A stretch of DNA of 12,937 nt from JAVBMB01 sp031552995 (GTDB taxonomy: Bacteria; Bacillota; Clostridia; Oscillospirales; Butyricicoccaceae). Positions within the stretch are counted from its first letter, which is position 1. Every line of letters starts with the position of its first letter. Positions 7,527 to 12,937 of this stretch are shown here, one piece after another. The notes under the pieces were generated by a model, which made no database searches, was not told the DNA's origin, and saw nothing but the letters and a program-made list of their open reading frames with translations. The stretch spans positions 1 through 12,937 of the forward strand of contig JAVBMB010000070.1 of the NCBI GenBank assembly GCA_031552995.1, given 5' to 3'. The position numbers and the translations under genes are program-made.

Positions 7527-8783
7527 TTACTCTGCCGGATTTTCCGGTTCCGTCGGCTCGGCAGGGTCAACCTGCGGCTCATCGATTATAACGGTGATTG
7601 TTTGCTTGCCGATAACCGTGATTCCGTTAATCGAGCAGACAACGCCGGCGGGAAGGATGTGCTCTCCAGGCGGCAGCTGGTCCGCCGTGAATTGCGGCAC
7701 TATAGCGAAGCTGCCGGGCCCGACACCGGCTATATCATCATTTTTGCCAAAAACCGTGATATCAATACTCTGTTCGGGATATGTATATCCCGCGCCGATT
7801 GTAAATGCCTCCTGTGTGACGGTGACGACGCGCGTGCCGTAGTCGGGCATCGTGACGGTGACTGTGACCTTTTGATGCTCCTCCTTAATAGTTGCGCCGT
7901 TGATAATAGGTATTTCACGCTCGAGCGTGTAGTTGCCGCTCTCGATAAGGCTTTTTAGGTTGACCGGGTCGAGCGCAATCTGGTTGATTCCGTCAAGCGA
8001 GCTGGGCAGGCCGACTAACGTGACCTGTGCCGGCTGGATATCGACAACTGCGCCGACAACGCCCATATCCTGCTCGATTGCGGCTTTCAGCGGAACAAGC
8101 TTCTCCATCTTTATGGACAGGTCAAGCGAGACGACCGTTACATCGGCCTTGATGAGCGCGAGCCTCGACGCCGCAATCGGCTGTCCGTCCCCGTCAACAA
8201 GCTCGAACGTCAGGTTTTTGTCGTCTACTTTGTCTGTGACTGTGCCCCGGTCAAAATGCGCAACGGCCCGGTCAACCGATTCGAGATAAGACTCCGGCCC
8301 CTCAAGCGTAACATATTCCGGCGAGACGCGGTATGCGTCGGACAGCAGATTGTCGGGCAGCTCTCCCTGCCAATCAATTACAACAGGCACGGCCTTGCTG
8401 ACAACACGGTCTATCTTTAACTTGATTCTTGACGGATATACATTTGTCTGCGTTACATTAAGCGGTATGTTGGACACCGAATACGCAAGGTTGTATTCGC
8501 CCGGTGCTGTAATCCCGGATGCGTTAAGTGAAACCTCGAGCTTGTCGCGGTTGATATCCTTTATTATGTCGCTGGGGCCTTGAACCGTTACCGTAACTGT
8601 GGTGTTGGCGCCTTCGAGGATGACGAAGTCGCCTTTAAGCTCTTTGACATAGACAGGAATGCCACTGTACGGCTGGTCTATTGTAGGTTTTTCCATGCTC
8701 ATCACATAAAGCCACATCATCATGGCCACAAGCAGCGCCACTGCCTTTGACGCGACGTTGTGCGTTTTAATCCACTCTATCAT
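7527..8783 (-). CDS. cdaR: CdaR (YbbR-domain regulator of diadenylate cyclase CdaA)
   Basis: CdaR is a membrane-anchored extracytoplasmic protein that binds CdaA and modulates c-di-AMP production. The 418-residue product has one N-terminal membrane helix (about residues 11–29), then four beta-rich YbbR repeats at roughly 35–123, 125–218, 222–313 and 317–401. The repeats share patterns such as P-V-x-V-x-x-x-x-G near their starts. A Pro/Glu-rich tail (402–418) ends the protein. The start ATG overlaps the cdaA stop by four bases (ATGA), and AGGGGGA lies seven bases upstream within cdaA, so the two are translationally coupled. In many Bacillota glmM follows this pair; here the next gene is the FAD oxidoreductase. 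Confidence 0.94.
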   Translation of the reverse strand: MIEWIKTHNVASKAVALLVAMMMWLYVMSMEKPTIDQPYSGIPVYVKELKGDFVILEGANTTVTVTVQGPSDIIKDINRDKLEVSLNASGITAPGEYNLAYSVSNIPLNVTQTNVYPSRIKLKIDRVVSKAVPVVIDWQGELPDNLLSDAYRVSPEYVTLEGPESYLESVDRAVAHFDRGTVTDKVDDKNLTFELVDGDGQPIAASRLALIKADVTVVSLDLSIKMEKLVPLKAAIEQDMGVVGAVVDIQPAQVTLVGLPSSLDGINQIALDPVNLKSLIESGNYTLEREIPIINGATIKEEHQKVTVTVTMPDYGTRVVTVTQEAFTIGAGYTYPEQSIDITVFGKNDDIAGVGPGSFAIVPQFTADQLPPGEHILPAGVVCSINGITVIGKQTITVIIDEPQVDPAEPTEPENPAE

Positions 8784-9616
8784 TTAAGCTTCCCCCTTAT
8801 CCACTCTAGGGGATTTTTTCTGACGACTTCCTGCTCGGGCAGCAACTCGTTGATGAGCAGCCGCTCAAGTGTCTCGGGGGCGAGGTGGCGCTTTAGCATG
8901 CCGCCCGCCGCGAACGAGATTGAACCTGTCTCCTCAGACACAATAACCGACAATGAGTCATACGTCTCGCTCATACCGATGCCCGCGCGGTGGCGGGTAC
9001 CGAGGTCCTTGCTGAGGTTGAGGCTGTTTGACAGAGGAAGTATACATCCCGCGGCTTGCAGCCTGCCCGCCGAAATTATAACCGCGCCGTCGTGCAGCGG
9101 GGCCTTGGGGTAGAAAACATTCTTAAGTATCTGGCTGCTGACACTTGAGTCGATAATTGTGCCCGTGTTGGCAATGCTTATGAGGTTGTCGCTGCGCTCG
9201 AATATGATAAGCGCGCCGGTCTTTTCCCACGAAAGGCTTCCGACGGCCTCGACGGTTTGCATTATTGCCATCTCCAGCGTTTTACGGTCGGTCACCTTGT
9301 TGCGGAACAGCCGTATCCGCCTGCCGCCGAACCGTTCAAGTATTTTACGAAGCTCGGGCTGGAATATGATTATCAGAGCTACGAGGCCGACTGTCATGAC
9401 ATTGCTTAAAATGAAATAAAGCACATGGAGCTTTGACGCGTCGGAAATCCATGTCGCGGCAAGCAAAACAATGATGCCGTTGAGCAAGCGCTCGGCACCA
9501 GTTCCCCTCATGAACTTGATGAGCTGGTATATCAGCACCGCGACGATAAGGATGTCGAGAACATCCCTGAACGTAATCAGTGTCAGATAATGCCACATTT
9601 CATCTAAAAATGTCAT
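8780..9616 (-). CDS. cdaA: Diadenylate cyclase CdaA
   Basis: CdaA joins two ATP into cyclic di-AMP, a second messenger for potassium, osmotic and cell-wall balance. The 278-residue product has three membrane helices (about 15–35, 42–58 and 64–85) and a cytoplasmic DAC domain. The two catalytic motifs are present: DGA at 176–178 within PLHDGAVII and RHR at 208–210 within LGTRHRAGIG. IIIFQPELRK (82–91) links the membrane part to the DAC domain and is typical of CdaA. The length is normal. The ATG is preceded by AGGTGAGG, close to the start; a second ATG at 9598 has no ribosome binding site. It is the first gene of its operon, with a promoter at 9711–9739. Confidence 0.97.
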   Translation of the reverse strand: MTFLDEMWHYLTLITFRDVLDILIVAVLIYQLIKFMRGTGAERLLNGIIVLLAATWISDASKLHVLYFILSNVMTVGLVALIIIFQPELRKILERFGGRRIRLFRNKVTDRKTLEMAIMQTVEAVGSLSWEKTGALIIFERSDNLISIANTGTIIDSSVSSQILKNVFYPKAPLHDGAVIISAGRLQAAGCILPLSNSLNLSKDLGTRHRAGIGMSETYDSLSVIVSEETGSISFAAGGMLKRHLAPETLERLLINELLPEQEVVRKNPLEWIRGKLK

Positions 9617-9649
9617 ACCTCACCTGCATCATAGTTTGATTTGCAGCCG

Positions 9650-9698
9650 GCGTTTCGGCGCGCAACGCGGTGTCCCCTCCCATGCAGGGCGCGACACC
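9650..9698 (-). promoter_or_regulatory. Two adjacent stem-loops in the cdaA leader RNA
   Basis: The leader from about 9704 to 9617 is some 88 bases long. Near its 5' end GGTGTC (9698–9693) pairs with GACACC (9674–9669), with a smaller CCC/GGG helix possible inside. Immediately downstream GCGTT (9668–9664) pairs with AACGC (9654–9650). No run of T follows either stem, so they do not look like terminators. They may stabilise the mRNA 5' end. I recognise no riboswitch class. Confidence 0.4.
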
Positions 9699-9710
9699 CT
9701 GATTTATAGT

Positions 9711-9739
9711 ATTTTAGCAATTTTATAACACTTTTTCAA
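9711..9739 (-). promoter_or_regulatory. Sigma-A-type promoter of the cdaA operon
   Basis: On the minus strand TTGAAA (9739–9734) and TAAAAT (9716–9711) are separated by exactly 17 bases in an AT-rich stretch that stands out from the GC-rich surroundings. Transcription would start near 9704. It is the only convincing promoter in the 290-base gap before cdaA. Confidence 0.7.
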
Positions 9740-9804
9740 TAGCAAAAACGGCATTTTTCTTACAGTTTTTTGAAGAAATATACGATATCTATGGGGCAGA
9801 GCGC

Positions 9805-9829
9805 AAAAACATGCTACCAAATGTGGTAG
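9805..9829 (-). terminator. Hairpin with T run downstream of the BMP lipoprotein gene
   Basis: On the minus strand a 6-base stem CTACCA/TGGTAG with a 4-base loop is followed after four bases by five T (9809–9805). The stem is short and the T run offset, so termination may be partial. It comes second after the larger hairpin at 9837–9870. Confidence 0.45.
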
Positions 9830-9836
9830 AATCTCT

Positions 9837-9870
9837 GTCGCCCGGATGCGGCATGGCACATCCGGGCGAC
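9837..9870 (-). terminator. Strong 12-bp hairpin after the DUF3048–lplA–BMP operon
   Basis: GTCGCCCGGATG and CATCCGGGCGAC form a perfect 12-base, GC-rich stem with a 10-base loop, starting 36 bases after the BMP gene stop. There is no T run next to it on either strand, so it may act with the neighbouring T-run hairpin, as a 3'-end stabiliser, or as a factor-dependent end. Position just past an operon end supports the terminator reading. Confidence 0.55.
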
Positions 9871-9906
9871 GACTGCTGTGTAATATTGCGGGATTCTTAG
9901 TGAGAG

Positions 9907-10962
9907 CTAGCCTATAAGCCCTTCGACCCACTCGGCAGATACTTTTATATCGCCCTCTTGAAGCTCTCTGTAGACTTTTTCACATGTCTCTCGCTGTTCT
10001 TTTGACAGATTCGGCTCGCCTGACGGCATGCCGACACCGCCGTTCGCGGCGTCGTATGTCACTGTCTTTCCGCCGGGAAACTTGCCGTCCTGCGCCAGCT
10101 CAACCATGTCGATGACAGCCTCTCCCAGCCGCTTAAGCGCCGAGGTAATAACGACAGAGTTGGCCCCGTCGTATCTGCCGTTTGCGTACTGACTGGCATC
10201 GCTGCCGACAGCCCATATATCGATGCCGTTCGCGCGGCGCTGTTTGCCCTCGATAAGGGCGCCTAGGCCGGCGCCGCCTGCCGCGACAAACACACATTTG
10301 ACACCGCGGTCATACAGGGTCGCCGCAAGCTGCTGACAAAGCAGCAGATCGTCAAATGTGCCGGAATATATGAAATCGTCTGCTGCGGCCGTGACCGCTG
10401 TGCCGTAATTTGTATTGGCGTATTTAATACCCTGCTGGAAGCCGTAGCTGTAAAGCTGGCTCGCTGTTCCCTTTTCGCCGAGAACAGCCCCGACACGGCC
10501 CTTATCAAGCTTAAGCGCCGCGGCAAAGCCGGCCATAAACCCGGCCTCGTGTGAGGCAAAGCTGAGGCAAACTGTCGTCGGCCCCATAGTGAGCGGCTTG
10601 AAGTCGAGTGCGACGAACATGCAGTCGTGATAGAGTATCTGCGCCTCCTGCAGCGGCTCGGCGAATACGTCTCCCGGCAGGACTATCATGTTATACCCCT
10701 CGCCTACCAGCTTTTTTATGGCGGCAAGCAGGGTATCCTTCGACATATCCTTCGGAACGATTCGCTTGACCTCAAGGCCAAGCTCGGTCTTGATACTGTT
10801 GTCGAGCGCCGACCAGACATTGGCGTTGACCGAATAGTCGTCGCCGTTTGTCGAGTTCGCTATCATGGCGACTTTGAGATCCCCGCCTTTTTTACCGCAC
10901 GCCGAAAAGCATGTCAGCATGACGGCGGACAGCAGCAGTATGCTCAAGACTCGTTTTATCAT
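9907..10962 (-). CDS. BMP/PnrA-family substrate-binding lipoprotein
   Basis: BMP-family lipoproteins bind small ligands, usually nucleosides, outside the membrane and pass them to an ABC permease. The 351-residue product starts MIKRVLSILLLSAVMLTCFS and has a lipobox ending at Cys22 (FSAC, with Phe at the -3 position where Leu is usual). The periplasmic-binding-like fold shows GYNMIVLPG (89–97), CLSFASHEAGFMAGFAAAL (132–150), VGAVLGEKG (157–165), YSYGFQQGIKYAN (171–183), VFVAAGGAG (224–232) and WAVGSDASQY (250–259). A GGAGG site at 10968–10972 selects this start; an upstream open frame to 11136 overlaps lplA and is rejected. The gene follows lplA after 34 bases. No permease or ATPase gene lies in the window, so it is an orphan here and its ligand is unknown. 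Confidence 0.9.
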   Translation of the reverse strand: MIKRVLSILLLSAVMLTCFSACGKKGGDLKVAMIANSTNGDDYSVNANVWSALDNSIKTELGLEVKRIVPKDMSKDTLLAAIKKLVGEGYNMIVLPGDVFAEPLQEAQILYHDCMFVALDFKPLTMGPTTVCLSFASHEAGFMAGFAAALKLDKGRVGAVLGEKGTASQLYSYGFQQGIKYANTNYGTAVTAAADDFIYSGTFDDLLLCQQLAATLYDRGVKCVFVAAGGAGLGALIEGKQRRANGIDIWAVGSDASQYANGRYDGANSVVITSALKRLGEAVIDMVELAQDGKFPGGKTVTYDAANGGVGMPSGEPNLSKEQRETCEKVYRELQEGDIKVSAEWVEGLIG

Positions 10963-10967
10963 GGCAA

Positions 10968-10972
10968 CCTCC
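10968..10972 (-). promoter_or_regulatory. BMP lipoprotein gene ribosome binding site
   Basis: On the minus strand GGAGG stands five bases before the ATG at 10962. It fixes the start so that the protein begins with a lipoprotein signal peptide, instead of the long upstream frame that runs into lplA. Confidence 0.75.
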
Positions 10973-10996
10973 ACGTTTAAACGGAAATACGGATTT

Positions 10997-11974
10997 TCAG
11001 AAGAACAGCGGCAGCAGCTCGTCAGATGAAATACCGCTGATGCAACGGCCGATATCGGCGTCATCCATTGCGCGCGCCAGCGCGTCTTTTGTATGAGTGA
11101 CACCGATAAGCGCAGATTCGAGCTGCGTAATATCATTCATGCCAAAGAAATCCCCACTGATTGACAAGCGGCTGATACAGCCGCCCGCAACATCGAAGGA
11201 CAGGCGTATTTTGCCGGCGGGGTATCTTGCCGCCGCCGAAAAGCTGTAGTCTCCCATATGCAGCAGGTTCCACCGGTCGCTGCGGTATTTCTCGCCGGCA
11301 AGCTTTTCGGCGGCGGCAATATCCGCAGCGGTAAGCTCGTACCTTTTGCAGCCGGGGAAGTATTTCGGCACGGACCGGGAGAGGTAGTCGATGAAAGCCT
11401 CGACCGACATACCGTTGCAGTAATTCTCGAGGTTTGTGACGCGGCTTTTGACCGACGCGACGCCTTTGCCCGCTAGCTTATCGGGGTCGACATTAAGCGC
11501 GCCCTGCATATAATCGAAGTTCGAGCCGAAAAGCAGTGTGCCGTGGTGCAGCAACCTGCCGCGGTGCAGATGCTGAGCGTTGCCGGAGAACTTTTTGCCG
11601 TCAACCGTAAGGTCGTTGCGCCCGCTGGCCTCGGCCGGGATATTGAGTCCGGCCAGAGCTTTCAGCACAGGGTCCGCAAACCGGGCGAAGTTGAAGAAAT
11701 CGCCCTTTTCATACTTGGTGATGTATGTAAAATTGATATTCCCGAGGTCGTGAAATACTGCGCCGCCGCCCGACATCCTGCGCACAAGCGCAATATCGTT
11801 GTCGTTCAGAAAGTCGAGATTTATCTCCGCCAGCGCATCCTGATTGCGTCCGATGATGACCGACGGGGCATTGCGCCACAGAGAGAAAAACTCCTCCTCG
11901 CGGCTTTTCAGCAGATATTCTTCGAGCGCGAGGTTGAAATACGGGTCGGTACGGGTGTTTAGCAGAAAATGCAT
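10997..11974 (-). CDS. lplA: Lipoate–protein ligase
   Basis: LplA activates free lipoate (or octanoate) with ATP and attaches it to a lysine of lipoyl domains such as GcvH or E2 subunits. The 325-residue product has the ligase domain with RRMSGGGAVFHDLGNINFTY (65–84), DLTVDGKKFSGNAQ (121–134) with Lys128 as the likely catalytic lysine, and HGTLLF (144–149). KSRVTNL (176–182) follows. The C-terminal part beyond about residue 240 is the accessory domain of full-length ligases, so no separate LplB is required. AGGAGA at 11980–11985 precedes the ATG. The gene starts 16 bases after the DUF3048 gene and ends 34 bases before the BMP gene. No lipoyl-domain protein is encoded nearby. Confidence 0.95.
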   Translation of the reverse strand: MHFLLNTRTDPYFNLALEEYLLKSREEEFFSLWRNAPSVIIGRNQDALAEINLDFLNDNDIALVRRMSGGGAVFHDLGNINFTYITKYEKGDFFNFARFADPVLKALAGLNIPAEASGRNDLTVDGKKFSGNAQHLHRGRLLHHGTLLFGSNFDYMQGALNVDPDKLAGKGVASVKSRVTNLENYCNGMSVEAFIDYLSRSVPKYFPGCKRYELTAADIAAAEKLAGEKYRSDRWNLLHMGDYSFSAAARYPAGKIRLSFDVAGGCISRLSISGDFFGMNDITQLESALIGVTHTKDALARAMDDADIGRCISGISSDELLPLFF

Positions 11975-11990
11975 GGGTTTCTCCTGATTA

Positions 11991-12937
11991 TTATGTGATG
12001 TCGATTGACGCTGTCGTTGTGACTACCGAGACAAATGTGTTCCCGCGGGCGGCGACGAGCGGCTTGCCGTCCTTGGTGAAGAAGTTAATAGGAGTGTTGT
12101 ATTTTTCTTTTTCCCATGTTATCTCGACATATTTGCCGTCGCAGAAATAGTAGCCGTCGCCCTTGCCGGTCGTGCCGATTTCAACGAGCTTTAACGAGCT
12201 GTTCGGCACGTCGGTAAGCTCCATACGGATAATCAGCAGGTTCTTCACCTCGATTTGCTTTTTAAGCCAGGCATCCATATGCTTTTCGCCGTATTGGAAA
12301 CGCAGATACGTGCCGGCATCGCTGTCGTATGTATAATATGGCTTGTGCGATGAGCTGAATGTAATCTGCACCTGCGTCATCGGCGTGCCGTCTGTTGCGC
12401 TGTGTTTTGTGGCAAACGTGAACGCCGATGGCGTCCCTTCAAGCTCAAGCGGCTTTTTTAGCTTGTCGAGCGCGGCCTGCATGTATTCGCCGCATGTGTA
12501 GACAGAGTGCTCCATCCCAAGCTGCTTGCGCCTTGTCGGGTCGCGGTGGAACAGTGTTCCCTCCCACGAGCCGCTGATGCCGTCGATACTGACGAGGTCG
12601 GAGCGGGCCTTTATCGCGTTATAAGCCGGCACGCTGCCGCCGAAGTGCATGTACACCGCGCCATAGCTCTGCGCAATGTCGATGAAATACGGCCTTGAGC
12701 TGCGTATACTGGCGAGATGGTCTATTTTTGTAGGGTCCTGAAATATCGCGAGCAGACGCGTAATACGCCCTTCCGCAAGCATTTCATATATAATATCGGC
12801 CTGAGAGATGCCCCACTGCGGAAGACTGTCCTTGCTGTTGCTGACCATAATGGCGACGGGACGGCGGCCGAGCGCGGAATCGGGTATCCCGTCGCACAGA
12901 CAGGTCAGCGGATTGACATTGCCGTCCGGCACAAACT
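11991..12937 (-). CDS. DUF3048 (YerB-like) protein, 5' end cut by window edge
   Basis: DUF3048 proteins, such as Bacillus YerB, are putative lipoproteins of unknown function. About 315 residues are visible. The N-terminal DUF3048 domain shows RRPVAIMVSNSKDSLPQWGI, then ADIIYEMLAEGRITRLLAIF, SIRSSRPYFIDIA and YMHFGGS. The C-terminal domain includes GTYLRFQYGEKHMD, GDGYYFCDGKYVEITWEKE and a final strand region. A GTG at 12932 could be read as a start, but the frame stays open to the edge and family members begin with a lipoprotein signal peptide, so the true start is almost certainly outside. Here the visible part starts near the end of the linker before the domain. It is the most upstream visible gene of the lplA–BMP operon. 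Confidence 0.88.
   Translation of the reverse strand, partial: FVPDGNVNPLTCLCDGIPDSALGRRPVAIMVSNSKDSLPQWGISQADIIYEMLAEGRITRLLAIFQDPTKIDHLASIRSSRPYFIDIAQSYGAVYMHFGGSVPAYNAIKARSDLVSIDGISGSWEGTLFHRDPTRRKQLGMEHSVYTCGEYMQAALDKLKKPLELEGTPSAFTFATKHSATDGTPMTQVQITFSSSHKPYYTYDSDAGTYLRFQYGEKHMDAWLKKQIEVKNLLIIRMELTDVPNSSLKLVEIGTTGKGDGYYFCDGKYVEITWEKEKYNTPINFFTKDGKPLVAARGNTFVSVVTTTASIDIT

Noticed and set aside
7523..7582. Extended N-terminus for the FAD-dependent oxidoreductase
   Set aside because: Twenty Arg-rich residues lie inside the ybbR 3' end; the family N-terminal pattern begins at the ATG at 7522.
9617..9704. A c-di-AMP (ydaO-type) riboswitch before cdaA
   Set aside because: The leader is too short for that class and I see none of its conserved core; only simple stems are present.
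9704..9931. A 75-residue minus-strand frame in the gap before cdaA
   Set aside because: It runs through both hairpins and the cdaA promoter and overlaps the BMP gene end; its product has no familiar motif and no clear ribosome binding site.
10963..11136. Extended N-terminus for the BMP lipoprotein
   Set aside because: It would bury the lipoprotein signal peptide and overlap lplA; GGAGG points to the ATG at 10962.

Overview
All twelve protein-coding genes that I can support lie on the minus strand, so the window reads from right to left. Gene content and order indicate a Clostridia-type member of the Bacillota (Firmicutes). The main markers are the run yicC–remA–gmk–rpoZ–priA–def–fmt, a RemA (DUF370) gene, a cdaA–cdaR (ybbR) pair, a YerB-like DUF3048 protein and strong AGGAG-type ribosome binding sites. 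The base composition is moderately GC-rich by eye, which would suit an Oscillospirales or similar gut/anaerobe lineage, but I cannot place it below class. No tRNA, rRNA, insertion sequence, phage gene or CRISPR array was seen.

Layout in transcription order. (1) 12937–9907: a DUF3048 protein (5' end cut by the window edge), lipoate–protein ligase LplA and an orphan BMP/PnrA-family substrate-binding lipoprotein. They are closely spaced and probably one operon, which ends at two hairpins (9805–9870). (2) 9739–5498: a sigma-A-like promoter and a short structured leader, then the diadenylate cyclase gene cdaA, its regulator cdaR/ybbR, a COG2509-type FAD-dependent oxidoreductase and an RseC-family membrane protein with a four-cysteine cluster. 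Junctions are short or overlapping. (3) 5497–1: a second sigma-A-like promoter, whose -35 box sits inside a 17-base dyad, then yicC (TTG start), remA, gmk, rpoZ, priA, def and the first third of fmt, which runs off the left edge.

The third block is a conserved housekeeping cluster: RNA turnover (YicC), matrix/osmotic gene regulation (RemA), guanylate kinase, RNA polymerase omega, replication restart helicase, and the deformylase/formyltransferase pair for N-terminal formyl-Met. The coaBC gene often found between rpoZ and priA is absent here. The second block makes and controls c-di-AMP, which governs potassium/osmotic balance and cell-wall homeostasis; it is unusual mainly for joining two redox-type proteins to cdaA–cdaR. 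The first block pairs cofactor scavenging (lipoate) with a solute-binding lipoprotein that has no permease in view.

I see no clear novel system. The points most worth a second look are the lplA–BMP linkage, the redox genes behind cdaA–cdaR, and the regulatory DNA at 9617–9870 and 5469–5503.
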